Source: Lactuca virosa
Lineage: Eukaryota; Streptophyta; Magnoliopsida; Asterales; Asteraceae
NCBI GenBank assembly: GCA_928212115.1
Contig: CAKMRJ010005523.1
Location: 146,932,353-146,996,352, forward strand
DNA: 64,000 bases
Direction: 5' to 3'
The translations under genes and the position numbers were made by a program. Below, in pieces: positions 44,799-56,821 of the stretch. Numbering within the stretch: the stretch's first letter is position 1; the number at the start of each line of letters is the position of its first letter. Under the pieces are notes generated by a model. That model was not told where the DNA came from. It ran no database searches and saw nothing but the letters and a program-made list of their open reading frames with translations.

Positions 44799-47700
44799 AT
44801 GATGGTGGCTGCGATTTCTGAAACAACAAACCAATCAAGACCACCGTTGTTACCTTCCGAGAAAGATAATGGAATCATCGGCCCTAATAAACCAACAAGA
44901 CCTAAATCGAGACAAGTTTCTTCAAGATACTTATCTCCTTCCCCTTCACCTTCCCCTTCAACTTCTTCGAATTCCTCGTCGTTACCGACACCAACGCCTT
45001 CACGACGCTTCCCATCTCCTCTCGTTTCGAGAAATTCGACTACTCCGGCAGCAAAACGGTCTGTTTCCGCCGACCGGAGACGATCCACTCGACCGGATCT
45101 TAACTTGAAATCCAACAATGCCGGCGGTGCCGGCGAGGTGTCGGCGGCCACTAAACTTTTAGTAACATCCACACGAAGTTTATCCGTTTCCTTTCAAGGC
45201 GAAGCGTTTTCATTACCGATTAGCAAAACTAAAGCAACCCCCACTTCCCCTAACTCAACTACTTTCCGAAAGGGTACCCCTGAAAGAAAAAGAACCGGTA
45301 CCCCTTTAAGAGTCGGAGATCACGCCGAGAATACAAAACCCGGAGATCAACACCGGTGGCCGGCGAGAACTCGTCAATCAAATCAAACCGTTTTATCAAA
45401 AAGTCTAAGTTTAGATTGTGGGGTTGAAAAGAGTAACATAATCGGATCTGGGAATGTAATCAGAGCTTTACATCAATCCATGAACATGGATTCCAGAAGG
45501 GCATCAGTCGATGGTGTTCATGGTGGGAGATTATCACTGGATTTGGGTAATTCCATACTTTCAAACCCAATTCAACAAAACCCAAATGGGAATTCTTCCG
45601 ATACCGATAGTGTCTCATCTGGTAGCACATCTGGAATCCAAGAAACGAACCGGAATGGAACCAGAGGGGTAGTTATGTCCGCTAAATTTTGGCAAGAAAC
45701 AAGTAGTCGAATGAGAAGATTACAAGATTCAAGTAGTGGAACTAGTCCAGGATCAAAACTAGTGACACCATCAAAATTAGCAAAGAAATTTTCAAATGAT
45801 GGGCCATTATTATCACCAAGAACAATGGCTTCTTCACCAAATAGAATGAGACCTTCATCACCGAGTAAGTTGATGACATCATCAGTGTCATCATCGCCAT
45901 GTAGGGGTATGACTAGTCCAAGAAGGAATTCGGTTTCTGGGATTGTTAGTAGTGGATTTGGTGAAACCCCTTCTGTTCTAAGTTTTGCAGTTGATGTTAG
46001 AAGAGGGAAAGTTGGTGAAAATCGGATTGTGGATGCACATTTGTTGAGGCTTTTTTATAATCGACAGCTACAATGGAGGTTTGTTAATGCTAGGAATGAA
46101 GATACATTATTAAAACAAAGATGTGGATCAGAGGTAAATGATTAAATCTTTGTATTTAATTTTTGTTTATGTTAATTGTTAAGATTCAAAGCAAATATTT
46201 GAATCTTTGCTTTGTGTTCAGAAAAATCTATGGAATGCATGGATTACAATCTCTGATTTACGTGATTCAGTCACTAAAAAAAGACATAGATTGCAGTTAC
46301 TGAAGCAAAAACTTAAGTTAGCCTCCATTCTCAAGGAACAAGTAAGTTATTTATTTATTTTTTATTTCAATTTCATGGATACGAATGAAAAATAATATGG
46401 TTTATTTGATTTAAAAAAAAAAACTGAAAGTCTTGTTATTTGAAAACATAGATAGCTTTTTTGGAAGATTGGGCTTCTTTAGATAAAGATCATTCGATAT
46501 CATTACTTGGAGCAATTGAAGCTTTAAAGGCCAGCACTCTTCGCCTCCCTGTTGGTGGAGCAATAGTACGTGATTTTACCATTTTACCCTTCTCATTTCA
46601 AAGTTGACATTGGTGTTGATTTTTTCAGGCTGATCTTCAGAGCATGAAAGATGTTATAAGTTCAGCACTTGAAGTGATGCAGACATTGTGTTTGTCGATA
46701 TGCTCACTTTGTGTGAAGGTGATTAAATCTATCTCACTTATTATGTTTTATACCTTTTCTGTAAATAGGTCGAAAATATAAGGGCTTTTATGTCAATTTA
46801 AAAAATAAAAGATTTCTAAAAAAAGGTATTTGAAAATTGTTAGGTGGAGGAAGCGAATTCAATGGTCACTGAGCTTGCAAATGTGTGTGCAAAAGAGCAA
46901 GCTTTGCTTAGGATTTGCAAAGGCTTATTGTCAATGTTAGCAGCCCTCAAGGTAAATTTTGGTTTCTTTTTAGAGTAAATTACATTTCTGGTCCCTCAGT
47001 ATAGTTGATTTTTGCAATTTTGGTCCTTATTTTGACGTTTTGTAGTTATTGTGGTTCGTATCATGTCTAACTTTACAGCCTAGAGATTAAAATTGAAAAA
47101 ATCAGCATACCACATGGACCAAAGTTGTTCTTTTCGTTTATTTTGGTCCAAGGGCAAAATGGTCTTTTGTAAAAGTTTTAAGAGCTAAGCTGAGGAAACT
47201 TGAAAATAATGAACAAATTTGCAAGAGAACTTTTTGTAATAAAAAATTGCAAAAATCAGCTTATACTTGAGGACTAAAAATGTAATGTACTCTTCTTATT
47301 ACATTATTGTATCTTCTCTTTTTTCTTTTTAAGAAAATATACTTCTATAACTCTACCAATTATAGCATTGTTCTATTTTTTTTATTATTAAGACAGTATA
47401 CTTATAAATATACTTATTTTAGCATTGTACGTTTTATTGCATTATTGTATTTCCACTTTTTTTCTTCTTAAAACAATCTACTTTGATAACTCTCCCAATT
47501 ATGCAATTGTGGAAAATTAAACTTCTAATCTTTTTTCTTATTATATAATTGGGTAGATTTTTCAAAGTACAATTATAAATTATAACCCTCTTTTTCTTTT
47601 ATAATAATAATAAATTTGTTAACGAATCCAACAGGTGAAAGATTGTAGTTTGAGAACGCATATGTTACAAACAAAGTGTGTGAAGAAATCACATTTGTAG
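44799..47700 (+). CDS. QWRF2: QWRF motif-containing protein (microtubule-associated, augmin-8 family)
   Basis: It has six coding exons: 44799-46133, 46222-46341, 46452-46565, 46629-46718, 46844-46951 and 47635-47700. All junctions are GT-AG in phase 0, giving 610 codons. The start is ATGATG at 44799 (MMVAAIS; 44802 is equally possible). The N-terminal two thirds is Ser/Pro/Thr-rich and probably disordered (RYLSPSPSPSPS, KRSVSADRR, then SAATKLLVTSTRSLSVSFQG). The family signature QLQWRF is at about residues 423-428, followed by the helical domain NLWNAWITISDLRDSV to VKDCSLRTHMLQ. Known members bind microtubules: Arabidopsis AUG8 is an augmin subunit, and QWRF1/QWRF2 affect microtubule arrays, floral organ growth and fertility. 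The N-terminus and spacing are closest to QWRF2 as I remember it (659 residues there). It appears intact. A MITE lies in intron 5. The next gene converges on it. Confidence 0.93.
46972..47293. mobile_element. MITE-like inverted repeat in intron 5 of the QWRF gene
   Basis: The left end AGAGTAAATTACATTTCTGG and the right end AAAATGTAATGTACTCT are imperfect reverse complements. So are the inner blocks (GGTCCCTCAGTATA against TATACTTGAGGAC; TTTTTGCAATTTT against AAAAATTGCAAAAA). It is about 320 bp and non-coding. It belongs to the same GTAAATTACA...GGTCC type as the inner repeat of the foldback element at 53.6-54.8 kb. Confidence 0.7.
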
Positions 47701-48479
47701 AATTGATCTTTTAATTCAAGAAATTGCTAACATTACATCAAGTGAAGAATGGAGTTTCCGAAGGTAATAAAGTAAAGTAGATGACTTTTTGGCTTGTGGC
47801 TTTCGGGTTTTCTTTTTTTCTTTTTTGTTTGGGGAATTTGCTGTGTATTTTCTTGAGATTTGCAAGTGAAAGAAAATGTAGTTTGATTCTAACTAATGTA
47901 GTTTTTTTTTTTACACTCTTATGTATATATATAGGGATATGTAATTTCACTTATTTAATTCTCATGTAATTTGGTAAAGTTTGAACATTGAGCATTAAGA
48001 GCCTTTAGTGCTTTTTGGGTTGTGCTTTGCTGCAATTTAATGGTACCATTTTTGAAGCTACCACCATTAATGAAACACAGACTACTTGCACATTTGCAAT
48101 CTAAGAGAATTTTGATTTCAGTCGAATTCATCAATTTCTAGGGTTCTTATCCAATTCGTCTAAATTGATTACATAATTTGATAATACACCAAAAGACTAT
48201 TACATGCTTTGTATCATTCTTTTTGCTCACAAATGTAAAGATGTCTGCTAAGTGTCTGATGAAATGCTTAATCCTCCTAAGACACAGAATATCCCCACCA
48301 GGGGTCTTAACCCCATTTGTCTAAATTGATTACATAATTTGATAATAAACCCCCCAAAGCCCAAAAGACTACTACATTTTGCTTTTCCTGTATTTAATAC
48401 TACATACATGCTTAAAGTTCTTGTTGCTCAAAAGTATAAAAGATGCCCACCAAGTGTTCGATAAAATGCCAAAGCCATC
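47701..48479. other. shared 3' region of two convergent genes with a partial duplication
   Basis: It holds the 3' UTR of the QWRF gene on the left and that of the NPH3-type gene on the right. A segment starting TAAATTGATTACATAATTTG occurs at 48161 and again at 48322. The second copy runs into the stop region of the NPH3 gene (TAAGACACTGAATATC), while the first has the relic TAAGACACAGAATATC near 48278. No separate gene is seen. Confidence 0.7.
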
Positions 48480-51400
48480 TTAAGACACTGAATATCTCCC
48501 TTTTCTTGAAGGGGTTGACTTAGATTCATCAGGATTAGCAGAACCAAGACTCTCAGATGAATCAGACCCACTATTCTCCTTAATTCCACTTTTACTTGAC
48601 CAAATCTTTGACAGTATTTTCTTAGTTGAAAGCAGCCCTTTGACTCTAGGAACCGAAGCTTTATCAGATACACTACTCTTATGGCCATGGTGGCTCATTC
48701 TTAAGGCTGCAAGTTCCTCTTTCAAAGCTTTGAGTTCTTCAGCTGTTGCAACACCATCCCAATCATCTTCTTGATTTGTTGCAGATCTTCCATGGGAGGA
48801 AACATTGAGAGCTTTTATTGATTTGGGAAGATCCGGAGTGCTGCTGCCTGATGAGGTGGCGGCTCGAGCTTGCTCGAAGAAAAGGACTTGAACTGTGACA
48901 CGTAACGGAAGCCTCTCGTTTTGAACCGCGTGCATACATGCATCTACCGAAAGCTTCTTGCAGTCCATTAGTCTGCATATTCTCTTTCTTTCACTCTTAG
49001 TGATCCCTTGATGTGTCTGCATAACATGACACTATTAGTACCGAGTAGCATCGTGTGAGACGTAAATCAAGTATACTTCTGGCATAAAGGCCAGATGCCC
49101 AAAAAGAAGCTTAATCCACATTAGAATTAGAATTCTAACGGATTAAGCTCCTTTTATAGCCAATGGGCCCTTATGTCGGCCACCTGCTGACATAATGGCC
49201 CACTGGCCACGAGGAGCCTAATTCATAGTGGAATTAGATCTCCAACATTAAGATGTAAATCAAGTATACAACTAGGTGGCTGAGGCCTAATCCACAGTGG
49301 AATTAGAATTCCAACATTGAGGTGCTAAGACTCGAACCCTAGACCTTTTGTGCAAATAAAATATATCCTAGAACAAATTGTACAAATTCTAATGCATAGA
49401 TTACAAGTTGAAAGAAGAGGGATCAATTTTTTTTACCTTGAGATACATATCAATGGCGCGATACAACCCATCATGAGAAGGTCTAGAGAAACCATTCACC
49501 ATCTCTGCAAGATCAACAAACATCCCTAAAGGCAAATTCGGATCTTTTGCTATTTCAGTCAAATAAGAGTCAACCAATTTAACCACCATCAACTTTGAAG
49601 CTTCCGATAAAATCCCTCCCATTTCTCGACCTCCATCTTCAAATTCACCATTATGATCTTGAACAATAAACTCTTTAACTATTTCTTGAACTATATTCAC
49701 ATCATAAATCATACTTTCGGATTCGTCTTCTTTCATTTTAATCAAAAGATCTTCAACACTCGCCTCCTCCAATTGTTGACCGATCCGTTTGACCAATTCC
49801 CTTTTCGCCATTTCACCCGAATCAACCACAATCCCCATTTTCAACAATTTTACCAAAAAACCACACGAAACACTCCCTTTTTCGGATGGCAATAACCAAG
49901 AAATAATCTCAATAACAGACCGAGCTTTTATAACATCATTATCATGTACAACACCATGATTAAAACCCGGTAATCTTCTTAAAGCAAACGCTTTTAACCC
50001 TTCACCAATCACTTCATTACATATCAAACCCTTACTTTTTATACTCACAAGAACCCGTTTATATAAACCGATTTCCAACTCAGCCAAATCCTCAACCCAC
50101 CAATCTTTTGGAACCATTCGTGTTCTAACCCCGAATTCGTTCGCGTTTTCTTCCGGAAGCTTCTTACGGTTATAAGTATATGACCAGTCAACCTTTGACA
50201 GATCAACCGAAGCCTTGGAGGCTATGGAGTTGATGCAAAGGTTGACTAGTTTTGGTTCTTCTGACAATGAGGTCATGTTTTTTGTGGTTTGAAGTACTAT
50301 GATTGAATCTTTCCAACTTCTAAAGATACTTGTGTTGAGGAAAACACTTAGTTTGTATACGAGGTTTCCTTTTTCAACTGTTTCGTGCATTTCGAGGTAA
50401 TCGGCTGCACAATATGTGGAGATAACATTGTACGCGTTTAAGGTAACCGTCATACCATAACAGAATTTGGCGCATATTTCGAATGCAGTGGGCCCACCCG
50501 GGATTTCGTTAATGTCGATTTCGCCCCCTTCACTTTCGGTTGTGCCTCTGATTAGTTTTTGTAAGCGACCACTTTTTGATAAAAGGGGGAACTGAAAATG
50601 AAAATGGAAATCAATGTTATGGAATGTACAAAAAAAAAATGTGATTTTGTAATCTTTTTCTTGATAGCAATGGAATTTTATTCTGTTGCTAAAAGATTTA
50701 TGGTTGCAAGATATGTTGATAAAAGATTTGTTATATGGTATTTTGTTTGTGTACAAGTATTTTGCCAAAGTAGTTGTACTTTTGAAAAATGTAAAATTGC
50801 ATAAACGGACATAAAACTTAAAACTGAAGCATTAAAGCTAAAAGCTGAAACTCTTAAAACTTGCTTGAAATAACAACTTTTGGATTATGATATTTTTGTT
50901 TTAAAGTTAAAAGTTAAGATCTTCTAAAAGCTCTTAAAAACCAAACACAAGTACCAATTTCTTGTACCAAAAAATTAATACGTTGATAGAAGATTGTTAT
51001 ATGATATTAAATGTAAAACCATCACCAACTAATTACCCAATTTCCAGCACCAAAATTAGTGTGATTTTTTGTGCAAAACAATTGAAACCGTTATATACTA
51101 TTTTTAGCATAAAAAATAGTAATATTTTTTTCTGACTAAAATAGATTTAAAAAAAGCCCTTATGTTTATTGGATTTTTACAAATTTGAATATTTTTTTAT
51201 TATAAAATCTCACATCTTGTTAGTTGCGTTTTATCATTAGATTACAAGTATTATAATACGGGAAAATGTCATGAATAGCCACCAATAACATTATATATGC
51301 TTTTAAGTTACTAAAAAGCAAATAAAATGTTATTGATAGTCATCTTATGACCTTTTCCTATAATATATGTTTTATTAAGATAAGCTTTGTTTTTTTTTTA

Positions 51401-52109
51401 AATGTTAGAAAGCATTAAAATTTTAATGAGTTTGATACATGAAAATAAAATTTAATATATATCATAAATTAATAGCATTTAACATTATTATATAATTTTA
51501 TAAATAATAAATATTACATATAAACTATAATTACATATATAATAAAATCTGAATATATAAAACTAAAATTCAAAGTTATAACATAAAATTTGATATAACA
51601 ATATAATATAACATCATACTTAGGATTTACAGTTCCCAACAAAACGGCGTCGTATTGAAGATGCCCAGAGCCCCAGAGGACTAGCTACGGATTCATGTTC
51701 TAAGCTATAAAGATAGATTCACTACCTCTAGATAAAAGTTGATATTAATTTCGTGCATTAAAATATTTTTATTTAATATTAATATCTTTGTAGATCAGCA
51801 TAGCATACCTTATGTAGATAGAACTTTGAATCTCCTACGTTGATGATGACGTCAGTTTCCAACTCCGAAGTCACATACCTAACAAACCATAGGTATTCAA
51901 TTCGTTACTCATAAGTCATAATCAATCACATAAACATAAAGAAAAGGGCCCATTTGTACTTTGTAGTTTGAATCAATTATCAAACAATTACATGAAGAAA
52001 TAATCAAAATAAAATGAAATACATCTGAAATGTAATGAAAATTTTACCAGACATTATCGCCATCTTTCTGAAACAAATCAGGTTTTGATCCAAGTTTCAT
52101 GAACTTCAT
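48480..52109 (-). CDS. BTB/POZ-NPH3 domain protein, NPY type
   Basis: It has four coding exons on the minus strand: 52109-52048, 51878-51809, 50591-49437 and 49016-48480, giving 607 codons. GT-AG introns lie after residue 20 (phase 2), after YLHK and after MYLK (both phase 0). The start is MKFMKLGSKPDLFQ. The BTB/POZ domain (TDVIINVGDSKFYLHK, FPLLSKSGRLQKLI, PGGPTAFEICAKFCYGM) covers about residues 25-130. The NPH3 domain runs from PKDWWVEDLAELEI (about 205) to LPLRVTVQVLFFEQAR (about 485). A short coiled coil, TAEELKALKEELAALR, lies near 520-540, before a Ser-rich tail ending KGRYSVS. The family acts as CUL3 adaptors in phototropism (NPH3, RPT2) and, for NPY proteins, in auxin-dependent organ formation at the plasma membrane with AGC kinases. 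The first 60 residues resemble NPY2-like proteins as I recall them. No defects are seen. Confidence 0.93.
49030..49345 (-). repeat. possible SINE-like insert in intron 3 of the NPH3 gene
   Basis: Near its minus-strand start lies GGTTCGAGTCTTAG (49326-49341), resembling a tRNA-gene B box. Internal repeats follow: TAATTCCACTGTGGATTAG-type three times and GTAAATCAAGTATAC twice. No A box was found upstream, so it may be truncated or not a SINE at all. Confidence 0.35.
50592..51808 (-). other. intron 2 of the NPH3 gene
   Basis: A 1217-bp AT-rich intron; nothing else is recognised in it. The reading that extends the exon upstream to 50768 is intronic. Confidence 0.85.
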
Positions 52110-53607
52110 CTTCAACACCTTCTATAATCCACTTGTGTTCATCTAGCTTGTGAGTAAGTTGTTTTGATGAATATATTTTGTGGCTTTTGTTCAAAGAGAA
52201 AGAAATGAGATCTCAGAAATGGGTATTGAATATATACTTCTTGAAATAAGAATCTTTGACACTGTGTCAAAAATAAAAGATCTAGAGAGAGAAAATGTAG
52301 AGAGAGAGAGAGAGAAAAGAAAATGGTGATACCTTTTAAATTGTTGTTAATAAGTTGAAAATGAAGAAGAAGAAGAAGAGAGAGATATAATGTGTCGTAG
52401 TTTAGCGGCAAACCCCACGGAGTCCGGGCAACCCGGTCAGCAAAGGAGACATGCCCAACAGTAACACACACTCTTCCACACTAAATTATTCTTTCTCTCT
52501 CTAGAAATACCAGTAGAGAGAGAAACAAGGACACCCAACAAGCACAAATCTGACTCAACCTCTATTTTTTCTTTGATTAATTAAAATATGATGAAATAAA
52601 AATAAAATCTTGAAGGTTCGGTTTGAGATTAAAGAAATAAAATATTTTCAAGTGAAGATGGGGAAAACCTGCAAAATGGAAAGAACAGATATCAAATAAC
52701 GATCAAAACTGTAGACAAACAGCATCTTTTCCTCTGTTTTTTTCTTGCAAAAAGATAACATAAAATAAGAGAAAAACATATTTAGTTAACAAGAAAATCC
52801 ATTGGAAATCTTGAAACTTCGTAAACAGAATCAAATTCTAAATCTTGCATGTAACCCACTTGAAATTGCGACTCGAGAAACAAAACCCATCATTTTTTTT
52901 TTTTACCTTTTTTAGTTGCATGAATTTGTATTGAGACATAATCTATGCATATGGTGTGTTTAGAGAGAGAGATAGATGTGTATATATAATCGCACACAGA
53001 AACACATGTAAATAGGTGTGGATATCGGTGAAAAAGGGTAAAAATGACAAAACTGATACGAAAATGGACCCATCAAGAAATGAAACCAGATAACACAGGG
53101 AACAACAAAAGGATGCAAAAAAGACTAACCCACCAAAGGAAAAGACGAAAACACCCCTTGAAAAAAGACAAGCTATTTTCGAATATTAAGAACATAAATC
53201 CAATATTACACCGATAACCAATTTCTCTACCTGCTTTAGTGTTTGTCCAATTTCGTAAAGATCACCCCAAACACACAAGATCACAAGAACCATCTTTCAA
53301 GTAGGTAAAAAAGATAGAATCTTTCCCTTTTAAATGGGTGTTTACATCAATTAAAGATTAATTATTTTTTATATATAAAGCTTAAAAAGAAATGGAAATG
53401 AAAGCTTTTACCTTTGAGTTGTTCATTGAATGAAGTTTGGTGGTATTTTTGCAGAGTTCGAGAAGAGGGAAATGTAGTTATTTAGATGAAGATTGCACGC
53501 CAGTGCTGACAATCAGCTTTTTTGCTCATTCTTTAAGGTTAAACATCATAACTTGTAAAATGAAAGTAACAGTACTATATCGTATGGTTAGAATTGTAGT
53601 TTAATTC
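52110..53607 (-). promoter_or_regulatory. upstream region of the NPH3-type gene
   Basis: Immediately upstream (minus strand) is a CT-rich stretch (52280-52390, many CTCTCT on the minus strand) likely to be 5' UTR. Donor-like sequences (AAAGGTAAAAG near 53404 and AAAAAGGTAAAA near 52905, minus strand) leave room for a leader intron. No coding sequence was found. The ORF at 52139-52471 looks like chance. Confidence 0.4.
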
Positions 53608-54821
53608 GTGGAAATGAACTTAATAAGGTAATTAACTTTTCGGTTTGTTCACATCTGGATAACTAATTTTTTTTTGTACACATCTAGGTAACAAATTTTT
53701 TGGAAGTGTTCACATATGACCAGATTTGAACACACCAAAAAGGTAAGAGTAAATTAAACGAATGGTCCCTGTAGTTTGGGTAATTTGTGTGTTTGATCCC
53801 TAACTTATTTTTTCAACTCGGATTATCCTTACTGTTTATTTTTGTTGTGTGTTTTGTCCCTGTCTTACCTCAAAAGACTATTGTGCCCCTTTTAATTTAA
53901 TTTATTTTTTTTCTTATTTATGTATTTATTTTTTATATATTTAAAAAAAAAAATAGACCCCACATATTTGTATCTCCTCACCCTAAACCTGAAACCACAT
54001 TTGAGAAATTTAAGTTGGGTCTCACTAGTCACCACCCCATCTCTCATCATCCTCAACTTTTATTTCCTTTCCATTTTTAGTGATATTGACGTCTTCATTA
54101 TCCATTATTTTTTCGGTCCTTTAACTCCGACGAACCAACCCCACAACCCACTGTCTCTTCATTGAATTTTCCACCACCACGACCCAATAAAAGGGATGTG
54201 GTGTTGGTTCGCCGAAGTTGAAGGTCCGAAAAAGAAGGGATAGTGAAGACGTTGATGTCATTAAAGATGGAAAGGAAAGAGAAGTTGAGAATGATGACTG
54301 GTGGGACCGAGCTTAAATTTCTCGAATGTGGTTTTAGGTTTAAGGTGAGGAGATACAAATATGTGAGGTCTATTAATTTTATAAAATATATAAAAAATAA
54401 ATACATAAATAAGAAATTAATTAAAAAATAAATTAAAAATGGCACAATAGTCTTTTGAGGTAAGACATGGACCAAACACAAAACAAAAATAAACAGTTGG
54501 GGTCATCCAAGTTAAAAAAAAGAAGTTAGGGACCAAATGCACAAATTACCCAAACTACAGGACCATTCGTGTAATTTACTCTTACCTTTTCGGTGTGTTC
54601 AAATCTGGGTAACAATCTTTTTTTGTACACATCTAGGTAACAAACTTTTTGGAAGTGTTCACATATGACCATTATGACCGGATGTAACCTGCTACAGCCG
54701 GTCATAATGGTCATATGTGAACATTTCCAAAAAGTTCGTTACCTAGATGAGTACAAAAAAAAGTTAGTTACCCAGATGTGAACAAACCGAAAAGTTAATT
54801 ACCTTATTAAGTCCATTTGCC
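53608..54821. mobile_element. nested foldback element with candidate 8-bp duplication TTTAATTC
   Basis: The outer ends GACTTAATAAGGTAATTAAC and its reverse complement continue as a long inverted repeat (TTCGGTTTGTTCACATCTGG, CATCTAGGTAAC, GTTCACATATGACC). TTTAATTC flanks at 53600-53607 and 54822-54829. Inside lies a second inverted repeat (about 53748-54590) whose ends read GAGTAAATTAAACGAATGG and the reverse of GAGTAAATTACACGAATGG. A third, small hairpin (CATAATGGTCATATGTG, 54655-54725) abuts the right arm. Non-coding. An 8-9 bp duplication suggests hAT or Mutator origin. The ORFs on either strand merely mirror each other. Confidence 0.75.
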
Positions 54822-55018
54822 TTTAATTCAGAATATAAATGTGAAGAAGCAAAACCTTGTGGTAAAACCTTAATTTAATTGCTTGAACTTTGAAGTTGAT
54901 ATAGGGTCCTCAATACCATAAGGAAATTTCATTTTCATGTTTAATTGCTTTTCTTTAACATTATTTACCGGTGAACTTTTTTTTTATGTTCAAACAATAT
55001 GATTATGACCGATTATTA
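54822..55018. other. short AT-rich spacer
   Basis: It contains the right TTTAATTC copy (54822-54829). Nothing else is recognised. Confidence 0.5.
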
Positions 55019-55649
55019 GGCTAAGAGGAGTGGTAACACTCCTAACACCTTGTCATGTCATATTTTTGAATGCCACATCATGTTTTACAATTTAACACCT
55101 AATCTTAGCATTTAATAGGGAGTGGTAACACTCCTAGCATTCCAATTTTTATTTTCTTTTTCTAATTTAATTTAATTACTTTATTTTAAAATACAAACTT
55201 TTTTGTTCACAAATATTAAACACATTTTATTTTTTTTAAACCAAAAACAATTAATATAAATATAAATTATATTTTTAAAAACAAAAAAACGTGTTAATAC
55301 CAGACAAACACTTAATATTTAAATAAATGAAAAAATTAAATTGGAGTAAAAAATCAGATTTATTAATAAAAAGGGTAAAAAGTTGAATTTTTAATTAAAG
55401 TGAGGTAAAAATCGGATTTAATAAAAAGAGGGGGGATAGGAATTGAATTTTGTTTGAATTGTAAATTCTCTGAAACGGGTCTCCACCAATCACCAACAAA
55501 CACTCCCTCTCTCTCTTCTCTCTCTCTCTCCTCTCGTTAAATTTTTGACAAACCCATCTTTACAACCCCCTAGCGAGTGCTAGGGGGTGGTGTGCCTTTG
55601 GGCTTAGCGACTTTAGCGACGGATCTTAACACTCCCACTTCTCTTAGTC
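55019..55649. mobile_element. PIF/Harbinger (Tourist-like) MITE with TTA duplication
   Basis: The left end GGCTAAGAGGAGTGG matches the reverse complement of the right end CCACTTCTCTTAGTC. Each end is bordered by TTA (55016-55018 and 55650-55652). A subterminal GTGGTAACACTCC is repeated at 55032 and near 55121. It is 631 bp, with no transposase. Confidence 0.72.
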
Positions 55650-56821
55650 TTAAGCTAGCATGAACAATACTACACTTGGGTGCACAACCACCTTAGCATT
55701 TTGTCTCACATCACTTCCACATAAGTTTTGCCATACACCATCTTCAATGTTATTTAGGTGGGGTGGGTTGACCTACCATCTTCTGCTTGATGAAAACTAC
55801 GAAACCATTATTATTTGACCGATTAGTGAATTAAGTTACCGATATAAGTGAAGGATAAGCCACGTATAAGAACATTTCGTTAATGATTGTCCTACATATA
55901 ATGTCATATGCAAAACCTAAAGAAACTAATAATAAGGACAAAATGTGTACAAAAATATTAAAGATTAAATTTATACAAACTGGAAATTATATTACTCTGT
56001 TAAGTTATATTACTCTACGTAGAACGTTGTAAGCAAAACCTATAGAAACCGGTCATAAAGACAAAATGTGTACAAAATATTAATCACTAAATGTATACAA
56101 AATAATTTGACGGATTCGTGAATTAAGTTACTGATATAAGTGAATGACGAACTACGTATGAAGACGCCTCGTTAATGATTATCGTACGTAGGATGTCGTG
56201 AGCAAAACCTGAATAAACCGATCATCATGACAAAATGTGTACAAAAATACTAAGGACTAAATGTATACAAACTGAAAATTATATTATTCTATTAAGTCAT
56301 TTTTCTGACTTAAACTAGAATAGCCGGTTATAAGGACTAAATATATATAAAATAACAAGTTAAATTGTCAAATGTGGACCAAAAAAAAAATTCAATGACT
56401 AAATATGTACAAAATGAAAAATACATTACCATATTAAGTCATTTTCCCTTTTTTGTTTACTTAAACAACTAAATTTTATAAAAATCAATATTTCATTAAT
56501 TGAACGGAAAATTACACCGCTTAAAACATAGGAAAAAATAATGAAAATATTTTAAACATAACTTAAAGCCCACATATCTTAGAGATTATATTTCTTTGTA
56601 ATATTCGACTTCACATTCTCTGCAATTCAACGTTCATTCTTGGGAAAATAAGAAACATCTTTCATTAAGAGTTATAATGACAAGTCATTTCTTTTTCTTG
56701 TGCAATCTTCAACAATTTTTTTAATATTTCTATTTAACCTGTCGAACCCCGATTTCATATCATCACTTTGCTTGAACCACCTTCGACGCCTTTTTCTTGA
56801 TATATTCCCATGGGACGTATA
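55650..56821. repeat. diverged tandem repeat and unassigned AT-rich DNA
   Basis: Two diverged copies, of about 180 and 190 bp, start near 55840 and 56110 (GAATTAAGTTACNGATATAAG, CGTTAATGATT, GCAAAACCT, GACAAAATGTGTACAAA). A partial copy lies near 56010-56100. The remainder (56310-56821) is AT-rich with no recognised feature. Confidence 0.6.

Noticed and set aside
49030..49345. Firm call of a tRNA gene or full SINE in intron 3
   Set aside because: Only a B-box-like sequence is present; no A box, no cloverleaf and no poly(A) or poly(T) tail could be identified.
50592..50768. Upstream extension of the NPH3-gene exon to 50768
   Set aside because: The extension lacks family similarity, while a TTTTCAG acceptor at 50592 and exon 2 at 51809-51878 give the expected YLHK-FPLLSKSG junction.
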